Part shown: positions 48,178-56,055 of the stretch, piece after piece
Layout of the letters: each line of letters starts with the position of its first letter
How positions within the stretch are numbered: the first letter of the stretch is position 1
DNA from: Nitratireductor soli
GTDB lineage: Bacteria; Pseudomonadota; Alphaproteobacteria; Rhizobiales; Rhizobiaceae
Length of the DNA stretch: 64,000 bases
Direction: 5' to 3'
Assembly: GCF_001050155.1 (NCBI RefSeq)
Contig: NZ_LFVY01000010.1
Location: forward strand, 62,001-126,000
Made by a program: the position numbers and the translations under genes
Notes under the pieces: generated by a model
Told to the model about the DNA's origin: nothing
Seen by the model: only the letters and a program-made list of their open reading frames with translations
Databases searched by the model: none

Positions 48178-49101
48178 ATGGCGCGCGATCCCATCGACAC
48201 GTCGACAATTCACGGCCGTTTCCCGGCATTCGAACCCGCCGGCCGCGCCGGCGCAAGTTTCAAACCACAGCATCTCGAAGCAATAGCCGGCGACCCCGGG
48301 TCGATCGGCTTTCTCGAGGTGCATGCGGAAAACTATATGGGCGCCGGCGGTCCGCCGCATGCGGCCCTGGCGAAAATCCGCGCCATGCTGCCCGTGTCCC
48401 TGCACGGCGTCTGCATGTCGATCGGCGGACTGAACCCGCTCGACCAGACCCATCTCGATCGCTTCGCCGGCCTGGTCGAGCGCTATGAGCCGTTCCTGGT
48501 CTCCGAGCACCTGGCATGGTCGACCCATGACGACGTCTTCTACAACGACCTGCTGCCGCTGCCCTACACGGACGGGACGCTGGCGCGGGTCTGCGAACAC
48601 ATCGACCGGGTGCAGGAAGCCATCGGCCGGCCGATGCTGCTCGAAAACCCGTCCACCTATGTCTTGTTTGCCCAGTCCACGTGGACGGAGACCGATTTCC
48701 TGCGCGAGATCGTCCGCCGCACCGGCTGCGGCCTGCTGCTCGACATCAACAACGTGTTCGTTTCGGCCACCAATCACGGGTTCAGCGCCACGGATTACCT
48801 GGCCGATTTTCCGCTCGCCCATGTCGGCGAAATCCATCTGGCCGGCCATGACGAGCAGGAGGACGACGAGGGCGCGCCGCTGTTGATCGACAGCCATGAC
48901 CGGCCGGTGGCCGATCCCGTCTGGACGCTCTATGAACGCGTGATCCGCCAATGCGGACCGATCACCACCCTGGTCGAATGGGACGCGGATGTTCCCGAAT
49001 GGCCGATCCTGCGGTCCGAGGCGGCCGCCGCCGAACGCATTCTCGGCGCCCATCGCCAGCGGACAGGCCGGAGCATGAAGTCCCATGCGCTCCACTCCTG
49101 A
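48178..49101 (+). CDS. bufB: DUF692 multinuclear iron oxidase (BufB-type bufferin maturase)
   Basis: A 307-residue TIM-barrel protein of the DUF692 / MNIO family. Conserved metal-ligand segments are visible in order: [61 protein letters not shown] and TLVEWD. The family uses two or three iron ions and O2 to rewrite cysteines in RiPP precursors. The ATG at 48178 follows GGGAGG; an in-frame ATG at 48160 is less favoured. The gene end overlaps bufC by 17 bases, indicating tight coupling. Confidence 0.9.
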   Translation: MARDPIDTSTIHGRFPAFEPAGRAGASFKPQHLEAIAGDPGSIGFLEVHAENYMGAGGPPHAALAKIRAMLPVSLHGVCMSIGGLNPLDQTHLDRFAGLVERYEPFLVSEHLAWSTHDDVFYNDLLPLPYTDGTLARVCEHIDRVQEAIGRPMLLENPSTYVLFAQSTWTETDFLREIVRRTGCGLLLDINNVFVSATNHGFSATDYLADFPLAHVGEIHLAGHDEQEDDEGAPLLIDSHDRPVADPVWTLYERVIRQCGPITTLVEWDADVPEWPILRSEAAAAERILGAHRQRTGRSMKSHALHS

Positions 49102-49891
49102 AGGCGTCGCGCCGTTGCAGCAGCCATTCGAAGAGGTTTTCGGCCAGGTGATCCTCGAACCGGATCGCCCGGAACCCGACTTCGTCATCGGACCGCACGG
49201 CAAGGCCGCCGCCAAGCGCTTCAACGTCTACCGCAACAACGTCACGCACAGCCTGGTCACCGCGCTGGCGGAAATCTTTCCGGCCACGGCCCTGATCCTC
49301 GGTGAGCGGAATTTCCGTATGATCGCCCGCGATTTCCTGCGCGCGAACCCGCCCCGTTCGCGCCTGGTCTTCGAGTATGGGCACGGTTTGCCCGATCACC
49401 TGGCGGCGTTCGAGCCGATCCGTCATCTGGCCTATCTGCCCGACGTGGCGCGCCTGGAACGAGCCTGGCTCGATGCCTATCATGCCGCCGACCAGGCTCC
49501 GCTATGGCCGGGCGAGATCAGTGCGATCCCGCCCGAGGCGCTGGCGAAAACCCGCTTCACGCCCCATCCGGCCATGCGGCTGGTGCGCTCCGACTACGCG
49601 ATCCACACGATCTTCGTTGCCCATCGCGGCGGCCCCATGCCGCACCGCATCGACGCCGGTGTTGCTGAAAACGTCCTCGTCACCCGCCCTGCCCTTCAGG
49701 TGGAAGTGCGCCGGGTGGAGCCGAGCCAGGCCGTTTTCCTTCTGGCGTTGGGCGACGGCGCTCCCCTGCAGGAAGCCGTCGAATGGGCGGCAAAGGGCGA
49801 CCCTTGCTTCGATCTGGCGGCGGCAATCGGCCTCTTGATCGAAAGCGGTGCTTTCAGCGCCTGCCAGCCAGCCACCCATGATGAGGACTGA
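49085..49891 (+). CDS. bufC: DUF2063 partner protein (BufC-type)
   Basis: A 268-residue protein with an N-terminal DUF2063 domain ([40 protein letters not shown] and [14 protein letters not shown]). DUF2063 proteins are consistently paired with DUF692 enzymes and serve as RiPP-recognition partners that present the precursor. The C-terminal half is typical of BufC and lacks further recognisable motifs. It overlaps bufB by 17 bases and the DoxX gene by 14 bases, so the three are translationally coupled. Confidence 0.87.
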   Translation: MRSTPEGVAPLQQPFEEVFGQVILEPDRPEPDFVIGPHGKAAAKRFNVYRNNVTHSLVTALAEIFPATALILGERNFRMIARDFLRANPPRSRLVFEYGHGLPDHLAAFEPIRHLAYLPDVARLERAWLDAYHAADQAPLWPGEISAIPPEALAKTRFTPHPAMRLVRSDYAIHTIFVAHRGGPMPHRIDAGVAENVLVTRPALQVEVRRVEPSQAVFLLALGDGAPLQEAVEWAAKGDPCFDLAAAIGLLIESGAFSACQPATHDED

Positions 49892-50465
49892 TATCGTGAT
49901 CCATTTCGTCCACGCCATCGCGACGCTTCACGCGCGCGTCTTCTCCAACGTCGAGCGGCTGCTCGACGGCTGGTTCCTCGGCCTTGCCGCCCGCTTCACC
50001 TTCCTTGCCGTTCTGTATTTCTATTTCCTCAGTTCCGCCCGCACCAAGGTCGGCGAGGGTGTTCTCGGCTTCTTCCACGTTTCCGACGGCGCCTACTACC
50101 AGATCGCCCTGCCGGTGGTGGAAGCCGCCGGCGGCAACGTCGCCAATGTCTCCTTCATCCCCTGGGGGCTGGTCGTCTGGTCCGGCACCTATGCGGAATT
50201 CATCCTGCCGTTGCTTGTCGTCGTCGGCCTGTTCACGCGCGTGGCGGCGCTCGGCATGATCGTCTTCGTGCTCGTTCAGTCCTATGTCGACATCAACATC
50301 CACAAGGTCGGCGCGCAAACCGCCGGCGCATGGTTCGACCGCTTTTCCGATGGCCTGATCTGGGACCAGCGCACGCTGTGGGTGTTCCTGCTGGCGACCC
50401 TGGTGATCAAGGGCGCGGGGCGTATTTCCGTCGATGCCTGGCTTGCGCGCCGGCGCACAGCCTGA
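49878..50465 (+). CDS. DoxX-like membrane protein of the bufferin operon
   Basis: A 195-residue inner-membrane protein with about four helices (FTFLAVLYFYFL, ILPLLVVVGLFTRVAALGMIVFV, TLWVFLLATLVIKG). DoxX proteins are small electron-transfer-related membrane subunits and commonly end bufferin/gig operons. It starts at ATG 49878 or 49881, overlapping bufC. It may supply reducing power or move modified peptide; neither is shown. A strong GC-rich hairpin follows. Confidence 0.85.
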   Translation: MMRTDIVIHFVHAIATLHARVFSNVERLLDGWFLGLAARFTFLAVLYFYFLSSARTKVGEGVLGFFHVSDGAYYQIALPVVEAAGGNVANVSFIPWGLVVWSGTYAEFILPLLVVVGLFTRVAALGMIVFVLVQSYVDINIHKVGAQTAGAWFDRFSDGLIWDQRTLWVFLLATLVIKGAGRISVDAWLARRRTA

Positions 50466-50483
50466 CAAGGACTTGAAACGAAA

Positions 50484-50505
50484 GCGGCGCCCCAAAGGGC
50501 GCCGC
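50484..50505 (+). terminator. GC-rich hairpin after bufferin operon
   Basis: GCGGCGCCC-CAAA-GGGCGCCGC, a perfect nine-pair stem 19 bases past the DoxX stop. There is no T-run afterwards, so intrinsic termination is uncertain; it may protect the 3' end. Confidence 0.5.
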
Positions 50506-50516
50506 CGGAAAGCCAC

Positions 50517-50583
50517 CAGAGCATTTTGCAGTCAGGTAGAGCCACCTGACGTCCGCATAAATGCGGAGAAACAAAGAGATACA
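50517..50583 (-). repeat. Half-length family B repeat (copy 6)
   Basis: An inverted partial copy (CAGGTAGAGCCACCTG stem and TCCGCATAAATGCGGA dyad). It lies between the bufferin operon and hsp20, convergent to both. Confidence 0.8.
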
Positions 50584-50592
50584 CCGCCGGGA

Positions 50593-51072
50593 TTATGCGG
50601 CCTTGGCTTCGATCTTCTTCGCTCCGTTCGCCGAAGTGACCGGAATGCGGCGCGGCTTCATCTCCTCGGGGATGTTGCGCGTCAGATCGATGTGCAGAAG
50701 GCCGTTCTCCAGATTGGCGCCCGTCACCTCGACATGGTCGGCCAGGTGGAAACGGCGCTCGAAGCTGCGCGCGGCGATACCGCGGTAAAGCACTTCACCG
50801 CCGCCGTTCTTCTCACCGCCATTCTTCTCGCCGCCATTCTTCTCACCCTTGATCGTCAGCGCGTTGCGGTGCGCCTCGATCGAGATGTCGTCCTGGCCGA
50901 AGCCGGCGACGGCCATCGAGATGCGGTAGGCGTCCTCGCCGGTGCGCTCGATGTTGTAGGGCGGATAGGTGGTCTGCCCGCCTTCGGGCTGGGCCAGCGT
51001 GTCGAGCATGGTGAAAAGCCGGTCGAACCCGACGGTCGAGCGGTAGAGAGGGGAAAAATCAACATGACGCAT
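50593..51072 (-). CDS. Small heat-shock protein, Hsp20/IbpA-like
   Basis: A 159-residue alpha-crystallin-type chaperone. The N-terminus MRHVDFSPLYRSTVGFDRLF is typical of the rhizobial class A Hsp20. The crystallin domain (PPYNIERTGEDAYRISMAVAGFGQDDISIEAHRNALTIKGEK, then YRGIAARSFERRFHLADHVEV) ends in the IP.E motif and the basic RIPV. Between strands lies a GEKNG tract encoded by three near-identical 15-base repeats. It holds unfolded proteins in solution during heat stress. The ATG at 51072 has AGGAG eight bases upstream, itself inside a predicted thermosensor hairpin. Confidence 0.92.
   Translation of the reverse strand: MRHVDFSPLYRSTVGFDRLFTMLDTLAQPEGGQTTYPPYNIERTGEDAYRISMAVAGFGQDDISIEAHRNALTIKGEKNGGEKNGGEKNGGGEVLYRGIAARSFERRFHLADHVEVTGANLENGLLHIDLTRNIPEEMKPRRIPVTSANGAKKIEAKAA
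50806..50850 (-). repeat. Three tandem 15-base repeats inside hsp20
   Basis: Three near-identical units (variants of ATTCTTCTCACCGCC on the plus strand) at 50806, 50821 and 50836. They encode GGEKN repeats in a surface loop. In-frame copy-number change would alter only loop length. Confidence 0.9.
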
Positions 51073-51160
51073 GGTCTGTTCTCCTGTTGAGCAACATTGC
51101 GTTTGACCAAATTCGGCAAACCCCGATGGGCGTTCGCTGTCTGGCCAGCGGCCCCGTCTG
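51073..51160 (-). promoter_or_regulatory. ROSE-like RNA thermometer in hsp20 leader
   Basis: The minus-strand hairpin at 51078-51095 reads GUUGCUC-AACA-GGAGAAC: it pairs the Shine-Dalgarno GGAG with UUGCUC, leaving one bulged G. This is the hallmark of ROSE elements, in which removing that G makes the hairpin too stable to melt. A second stem upstream pairs GUUUG with CAAAC. ROSE leaders are standard on rhizobial small heat-shock genes. The 5' boundary is approximate. Confidence 0.65.
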
Positions 51161-51496
51161 GCGGCCGCAGAAATCATATGGGTGCGCCAAAAAGCGTGTT
51201 CAAGACCATTGCTTGCCAGATGAACGCCGGATGAACAGGCGCATCGGGCACCGTTCAGCTTGGCCGAATTATTCTGCAATCAGTTGTTTGGCGAACAGAG
51301 CTTTCGCCTTTGCCTACGCACCGGATGTAACGTCCCTTCCAGCCGGTGCGGAACGCCGGAAGCGGCATCGCGCCGCTTCCGGCATTCGCGCAACGGGCCG
51401 CAAAGCCCCGCGAGTTCCTTGCCTTCACTCCTGCCGGCCACTATCAATCGACGCGAATACCGCCCTTCAAACCCGCCTGAGGCAGCCGATTCGCGC
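51161..51496. other. Intergenic region between hsp20 leader and hydrolase gene
   Basis: About 336 bases between divergent genes. It presumably holds both promoters. I see no convincing ORF, although the hydrolase frame remains open back to 51260 without a start that is better supported than 51497. Confidence 0.4.
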
Positions 51497-52462
51497 ATGG
51501 CCGACCTTCTTGTCGAGATTCCGCAAAATCCCGTTCCTGAAGGAACCGTGACCGGCAGTTTTGAAACTGCCGATGGATACCGCCTGCGCTTTGCGCGGGT
51601 CCCGCCGCGCGGCGAAACCAACAAGGGCACGGTCGTGCTGCTGCCGGGCCGCAACGAGTACATCGAGAAATATCTCGAGACGGCCAATGATCTGGCGCAA
51701 AGGGGCTACGGCTCGGCAATACTCGACTGGCGCGGCCAGGGCGGGTCGGATCGGCTGCTGAACGATCCGGACCGGGGTTACATCGAGGACTTTCGCGACT
51801 ATGTGCGCGATCTGGACCGGTTCTTCGAGTTCGTCATATTGCCGGACTGCCGCGGCCCCTATCATGTGCTGGCGCATTCGACTGGCGTCCTGATCGCGCT
51901 TCTGGCCGCACCCCACCTGACAAATCGCGTGCGCCGGATGGTTCTTCTGGCGCCGTTGCTCGGCCTGCCGACCACGCCGCGCGCAGCACTTTGGGTGCGC
52001 CGCCTGGCCGATTTTCTCTACGCGATCGGCCTTGGAAAACTGTACATGCCCGGCCGGCGCGGCCGCGACAAGCTGCCGCCCTTCTCCAGCGCTGCGCTGA
52101 GCAGCGATCCCCGGCGCTTCGCCCGCAACCGTGCGACCGTCGTCCAGCGGCCCGGGCTGGCGATCAACGGGCCGACCGTCGCCTGGACCCGTGCCATGTT
52201 CCAGGCGATCGACCGGGTCACCGATCCCGCTTTCATGGCGGGAATCCACATTCCATTGCTTTTCCTGGCCGCCGGCGCCGACCGCGTGGTCTCCAGGCCG
52301 GCCATCGAGAATTATGCGGCCCAGTTGCGCAGCGCCTCGCTCCTGACCATCGACGGCGCGCGGCATGAATTGCTGCAGGAAGCCGATCTGTATCGTGAGC
52401 AGGCCCTTGCCGCCTTTTTCGCTTTCATAGACGAAAGCGGTTCATCCGAGCCCCGTATCTAG
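51497..52462 (+). CDS. Alpha/beta hydrolase, lysophospholipase-like
   Basis: A 321-residue serine hydrolase of the monoglyceride-lipase/PldB group. The nucleophile elbow reads AHSTG at about residue 135 rather than the usual GHSxG. An oxyanion block (VVLLPGRNEYIEKY) and LDWRGQGGSDR come earlier. The acid lies in AAGADRVVS and the final His in GARHELLQE. It is cytosolic, with no signal seen. It probably hydrolyses lysophospholipids or glycerides. The ATG at 51497 starts the domain. It ends 16 bases before the convergent hisN. Confidence 0.85.
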   Translation: MADLLVEIPQNPVPEGTVTGSFETADGYRLRFARVPPRGETNKGTVVLLPGRNEYIEKYLETANDLAQRGYGSAILDWRGQGGSDRLLNDPDRGYIEDFRDYVRDLDRFFEFVILPDCRGPYHVLAHSTGVLIALLAAPHLTNRVRRMVLLAPLLGLPTTPRAALWVRRLADFLYAIGLGKLYMPGRRGRDKLPPFSSAALSSDPRRFARNRATVVQRPGLAINGPTVAWTRAMFQAIDRVTDPAFMAGIHIPLLFLAAGADRVVSRPAIENYAAQLRSASLLTIDGARHELLQEADLYREQALAAFFAFIDESGSSEPRI

Positions 52463-52465
52463 TTC

Positions 52466-52486
52466 CACAGTTGCGATTTACCGCAG
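52466..52486. repeat. Fragment of family D repeat at the 3' end of hisN
   Basis: CACAGTTGCGATTTACCGC matches, apart from minor changes, the terminal part of the family D element at 23321-23540. The TAA stop of hisN (52478-52480 on the complement) lies inside it. Confidence 0.65.
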
Positions 52487-53248
52487 CAGCGCCAGCGCCT
52501 TCTCGTGCAGGGCCGGCGTTGCCGCGGCGATGATGTCGCCGCCACTTTCCGCCCGGCCGCCTGCCCAATTGGTGATGATGCCGCCGGCCTGCTCGATGAT
52601 CGGGATCAGTGCGACGATGTCGTAGGGATTGAGGCCCGTTTCGATCACCAGATCGATCTGGCCCGCGGCCAGCATCGCATAGGCGTAGCAATCCGTGCCG
52701 TAGCGCGGCAGGCAGACCGCCGCCTCGACCCGGTCATAGGCGACCCGCCGCAGCGGATCGAAAAGCGCCGGCGTGGTGGTGCACAAGGTGGCGTCGGCAA
52801 GCTCGGTCGTATCGCGCACACGCAGCGCGCGCGGTCCTCCCGGCCCTTCATATTGGGCGCCCTCGCCGACCGCGTAAAACAATTCGCCGGTGAAGGGCTG
52901 CGACATCATGCCGGCCACGGCCCGCCCGTCGATGGTCAGGCCGACCAGCGTTCCCCACAGCGGCAGGCCGGAAATGAAGGCGCGCGTGCCGTCGATCGGA
53001 TCGATGATCCAGCGATGGTCGCTGTCTTCGCGCTCGAGGCCGAATTCCTCGCCGTGAATCCCGTGCTCGGGAAAGGATTCGGTGAGCAGCGCCCTGATGG
53101 CCCGTTCGGTGGCGCGGTCGGCTTCCGTCACCGGGTCGAAGCCGGAGGAAAGCTTGTTGTCGACCTGGCCGGGACGGCGAAAGCGCGGCAATGTCTCGGC
53201 GGCGGCGGCTTCCGCGATGCGACGCATCAGGGCCGGCTGGATCGTCAT
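52478..53248 (-). CDS. hisN: Histidinol-phosphatase, inositol-monophosphatase family
   Basis: A 256-residue Mg-dependent phosphatase. The metal-binding motifs are DPVTEADRATE, GEEFGLE and WIIDPIDGTRAF, with a C-terminal Asp in NPYDIVALIPIIEQAGG. The IDGTRAF form is typical of HisN rather than SuhB. It removes phosphate from histidinol phosphate in histidine synthesis. The whole protein is intact; its last codon and stop were supplied or altered by a repeat fragment. Upstream lies the mmgR-like small RNA on the other strand. Confidence 0.87.
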   Translation of the reverse strand: MTIQPALMRRIAEAAAAETLPRFRRPGQVDNKLSSGFDPVTEADRATERAIRALLTESFPEHGIHGEEFGLEREDSDHRWIIDPIDGTRAFISGLPLWGTLVGLTIDGRAVAGMMSQPFTGELFYAVGEGAQYEGPGGPRALRVRDTTELADATLCTTTPALFDPLRRVAYDRVEAAVCLPRYGTDCYAYAMLAAGQIDLVIETGLNPYDIVALIPIIEQAGGIITNWAGGRAESGGDIIAAATPALHEKALALLR

Positions 53249-53348
53249 CGATGTCTCCTGGAATCTGGCGCTGGGAAGGCGGACGTTGAAGCGGCGCCAC
53301 TTTTGCCAAGCCTGTCCGCCATTGCAATGGTGAAGTGTTGGTTAACGC

Positions 53349-53376
53349 TTGACAATTGTGCAGCGCAACATAAACT
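53349..53376 (+). promoter_or_regulatory. Promoter of mmgR-like sRNA
   Basis: A perfect -35 TTGACA at 53349-53354 and -10 TAAACT at 53371-53376, spaced 16 bases. It lies in an 84-base stretch directly before a terminator-bounded transcript with no ORF. Confidence 0.7.
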
Positions 53377-53382
53377 TCGCGT

Positions 53383-53467
53383 CGGGCAGCTCTTCTGCCT
53401 AATGCCCTTTTGGGCGTTTCCTCCCTAGACTTTAGACCGTGTCGCCAAAGCGATGCGGTCTTTTTTT
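53383..53467 (+). ncRNA. mmgR: mmgR/suhB-family (alpha-r8) small RNA
   Basis: A predicted transcript of about 85 bases between hisN and the N-formylglutamate amidohydrolase gene. It contains TCTTCTGCCTAATGCCC, a GCCC-TTTT-GGGC hairpin, the unpaired pyrimidine stretch TTTCCTCCCTAGACT and a strong terminator. The motifs and the position next to an IMPase-family gene match the alphaproteobacterial suhB/mmgR family, a Hfq-dependent regulator known in Sinorhizobium to restrict growth and polyhydroxybutyrate. The CCUCCC stretch would pair with Shine-Dalgarno sequences. Family assignment is from memory of its motifs. Confidence 0.75.
53434..53467 (+). terminator. Terminator of mmgR-like sRNA
   Basis: AGACCG...CGGTCT with an inner CGC-caaa-GCG, giving a 12-pair stem when G-U pairs are counted, followed by seven T residues. 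Confidence 0.92.
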
Positions 53468-53493
53468 ATCGCGCCCTGCAAAGAATCGCCGCT

Positions 53494-54384
53494 TTATTCC
53501 GCCGCCTGTGGAAACTCGACGAAGTAGTGCCCCGCCAAGCCCATCATTTCACTGATGAATCCCGTAAGATCGTCCATCAGCGCGTGAAACCCTGCGGTTT
53601 TCTCCAGGGTCCGCTCATTCATGTACAGGCTGCGATTGATCTCGATCTGCACCGCATGCAGGCCGTGCGCCGGACGGCCGTAATGTTCGGTGATGAAGCC
53701 GCCCGCATAGGGTTTATTGTGCACCACACAATAACCGCGCGCCGATAAGAGGCCGATCACGCAATCCGTCAGGGCGGGCGCGGCGGAAACACCGAACCGG
53801 TCGCCGATGATGAAGTCCGGGCGCAGCGCCCCCTCTCCCGAGCGGATGCCGGCGGGCATCGAATGACAATCGATCAGGACCCCATGGCCGAAAGCGCAAT
53901 GGGTATCGATCAACAGCCGTTTCAGGCAGGCGTGATAGGGGACATAGATCGCCTCGATGCGCCCGGTCGCCTCCGACAGCGGCAAACGGCCGGGATAGAT
54001 GTCGAGCCCTTCACCGACCAGTTTCGGCACGGTGCCGAGCCCGCCGGCCACGCGCGGCGAGCGGATGTTGGCGAAGGGCGGCACCGGATCGCTGAACATG
54101 CGCGGGTCGAGTTCCCACGGCTCGCGATTCACATCCAGATAGGCGCGCGGGAAGTTCGCCGAAAGCAGCGGCGCGCCGCAGCCGACCGCGCCCGAAAACA
54201 GCTCATCCACATAACAATCTTCCGAGCGCCGGATGGTCCCCGCGTCGAGGCGGCTCATCGCCAGGAAGCGGTGTGGATAGTGACGGCCGCTATGCGGGGA
54301 GTTGAAGACGAACGGAAAGCGTTGCGGAGATGGCCAGCGCACCTCGAATGCGGGGATCTGCTCGAAATCCGCAACGGCAGTCAT
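53494..54384 (-). CDS. N-formylglutamate amidohydrolase family protein
   Basis: A 296-residue hydrolase of the HutG2/FGase family. It has NSPHSGRHYP near residue 30 and the metal or catalytic blocks SEDCYVDELF, SANFPRAYLDVNREPWELDP and IDCHSMPAG. The family releases formate from N-formylglutamate or related amides. The ATG at 54384 has GGAGG 11 bases upstream; a GTG at 54405 is possible. The conserved pairing with cpdR and a tRNA-Val is seen in many rhizobia, so it may not belong to histidine degradation. It is divergent from cpdR. Confidence 0.87.
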   Translation of the reverse strand: MTAVADFEQIPAFEVRWPSPQRFPFVFNSPHSGRHYPHRFLAMSRLDAGTIRRSEDCYVDELFSGAVGCGAPLLSANFPRAYLDVNREPWELDPRMFSDPVPPFANIRSPRVAGGLGTVPKLVGEGLDIYPGRLPLSEATGRIEAIYVPYHACLKRLLIDTHCAFGHGVLIDCHSMPAGIRSGEGALRPDFIIGDRFGVSAAPALTDCVIGLLSARGYCVVHNKPYAGGFITEHYGRPAHGLHAVQIEINRSLYMNERTLEKTAGFHALMDDLTGFISEMMGLAGHYFVEFPQAAE

Positions 54385-54565
54385 GCGTGTCGGCGCCTCC
54401 ACCAAGCCTTGTTCACGTCAAGCCTGCCACCGGCAATGGCCCCTGTCCAGCCGCAACGGGACGGGGACGACAGGATTCACTTGATATTTACCACGCGAGA
54501 ATCATATAGCTGATCATACTGACGCGGTTTGCGGGACGCCGCTCTTGCACAATTCGGACGGCACA

Positions 54566-54928
54566 ATGGCACGGATTCTCCTTGCGGAAGACGACAATGA
54601 CATGCGGCGCTTTCTGGTGAAGGCGCTCGAACGGGCGGGCTATGAGGTCGTCGATTTCGACAATGGCGCCGGCGCCTATGAGCGGTTGCGCGAAGAGCCC
54701 TTCTCTCTGCTCCTGACCGACATCGTCATGCCGGAGATGGACGGCATCGAACTGGCGCGCCGGGCAACCGAGATCGATCCCGACCTGAAGGTGATGTTCA
54801 TCACCGGCTTTGCCGCCGTCGCGCTCAATCCCGATTCCAACGCGCCGCGCGATGCCAAGGTCCTGTCGAAACCCTTCCACCTGCGCGATCTGGTGAACGA
54901 GGTGGAAAAGCTGCTGCAGGCCGCCTGA
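54566..54928 (+). CDS. cpdR: CpdR single-domain response regulator
   Basis: A 120-residue receiver-only protein. It has acidic DD at 9-10, phospho-acceptor Asp52 in LLLTDIVMPEMDG, Thr in MFITGF and Lys in VLSKPF. In Caulobacter and Sinorhizobium, unphosphorylated CpdR acts as an adaptor delivering substrates such as PdeA and CtrA-pathway proteins to ClpXP and controls cell-cycle progress. It is phosphorylated via CckA-ChpT. The ATG at 54566 begins MARILLAEDDNDMRR, the family N-terminus. It lies upstream of tRNA-Val. Confidence 0.9.
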   Translation: MARILLAEDDNDMRRFLVKALERAGYEVVDFDNGAGAYERLREEPFSLLLTDIVMPEMDGIELARRATEIDPDLKVMFITGFAAVALNPDSNAPRDAKVLSKPFHLRDLVNEVEKLLQAA

Positions 54929-55070
54929 AACCGGCCGGCCCGAGCCGGGCGCCCGCATCCCGGTCGCGCCTCGAGGCGATGCTTCGGGCACTCCAGGGAA
55001 GGCAGCGAAATCGCCGCAATCTTCCTATTGACGCCAGCCGCGAATATGTGATCTATGCGCGGCGTCGGAT

Positions 55071-55145
<75 letters not shown>

Positions 55146-55212
55146 TCCGAAACCCCTGAAAACATTGAGAAACTGACAAACGGACAGCGACTGATTTTCG
55201 ACGGACACGAAA

Positions 55213-55245
55213 GTTTTGGTAGTCATTCTGCTAGTCAACCAAAAC
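55213..55245. other. Dyad with TAGTCA direct repeats next to tRNA-Val
   Basis: GTTTTGGT and ACCAAAAC form an eight-base dyad; inside lie two TAGTCA repeats separated by five bases. It is 67 bases downstream of the tRNA. It could be an integrase arm site of the integrated element or a regulatory site; the assignment is inferred from location. Confidence 0.3.
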
Positions 55246-55312
55246 ACTCAACTTTAGACGCCTTGCCGTATGTCGTTTGAGCGCCTATGTTCTGAGGTCT
55301 AAGGAGAACACC

Positions 55313-55423
55313 ATGTCTGAGCGACAAATCGATGCCGTTCTGAACTACATGGGCCGCGAACCGCTGCCCTATGTCATCGGACTATACGCCTTCGCCTTGC
55401 TGGCCCTGGCGATCGCGCTTTAG
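55313..55423 (+). CDS. 36-residue small hydrophobic protein
   Basis: A short ORF with AAGGAG seven bases before the ATG. The product starts MSERQIDAVLNYMGREPLP and ends in a hydrophobic helix (YVIGLYAFALLALAIAL), so it looks like a tiny single-pass membrane protein. It is 168 bases past the tRNA and overlaps the convergent peptidase gene by four bases. It could be a holin-like phage product or a host micropeptide; no family is recognised. Confidence 0.45.
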   Translation: MSERQIDAVLNYMGREPLPYVIGLYAFALLALAIAL

Positions 55424-56055
55424 CCGTAGAGATTACCAAGATCACCGAACAGTGCCGCTCGGCGCTGTTTTTCCGCAGCCTCGTCTTCGGCCCGTTGCTT
55501 TCTGCGCTGCATGAACGTCGATACAATGTCACCGAAACCCTGCGCGGGTCGCGGCGCCACGGCGTCGCCGAACGCTTGCGTGGGCGCCTGTGGTGCGCCG
55601 TCAGCCACTTGCGGCGCTCCCGCGCCCGGCTGCGCGGGAGCCACCCCGCCCCCCGGCGCGCGACGGTAGCCGAGCAGCCGCGAAGTCGGGTAATTGGCGA
55701 TGCTGACCGCGTTGCCCTGGTTCCCACCAAGCACCTTTACTGTCCCGTCAGGGTTCAACCCCTCGAAGAAGCCAACATGCCCAAAGGGCCCGTTCGGATC
55801 GCCGCGCGAAAACACGGCCAAATCACCGCGTTGCGGTTGATCGACGGCCTCGCCCCAATTCATGAAGCTGCGAGCCATGTTGGACCCGGTGCCTTCCACG
55901 CCGGACTGTTTCAGCGTTGAGTTCACGAATGCGGCGCACCAGGCCGTTGTAGCGGGATCGAGGTTGACACCGCCGTTCTTCAGATACTCCTGAATGGCTT
56001 CGCGTTCGGAAATCTCGTTCCGGCCAAGCATCGATCGGGCAAGGTCAATTCCCAT
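55420..56055 (-). CDS. Phage NlpC/P60-like peptidase (TIGR02594 family)
   Basis: A 211-residue protein. The first 130 residues form an NlpC/P60-like cysteine peptidase: active-site Cys in WCAAFVNSTL, His in GHVGFFEG and a third residue in LGGNQGN. The C-terminal 80 residues are Pro/Ala/Gln-rich. TIGR02594 proteins are usually phage or toxin-associated peptidoglycan hydrolases. It is the last leftward gene before the tRNA, likely lysis or virion-entry related. The start at 56055 overlaps the upstream gene; ATG 56079 is an equal alternative. Confidence 0.72.
   Translation of the reverse strand: MGIDLARSMLGRNEISEREAIQEYLKNGGVNLDPATTAWCAAFVNSTLKQSGVEGTGSNMARSFMNWGEAVDQPQRGDLAVFSRGDPNGPFGHVGFFEGLNPDGTVKVLGGNQGNAVSIANYPTSRLLGYRRAPGGGVAPAQPGAGAPQVADGAPQAPTQAFGDAVAPRPAQGFGDIVSTFMQRRKQRAEDEAAEKQRRAALFGDLGNLYG

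Noticed and set aside
50806..50850. Possible CRISPR-like or minisatellite array
   Set aside because: Only three 15-base units with no spacers, in frame within hsp20; no CRISPR array or cas gene was seen anywhere.
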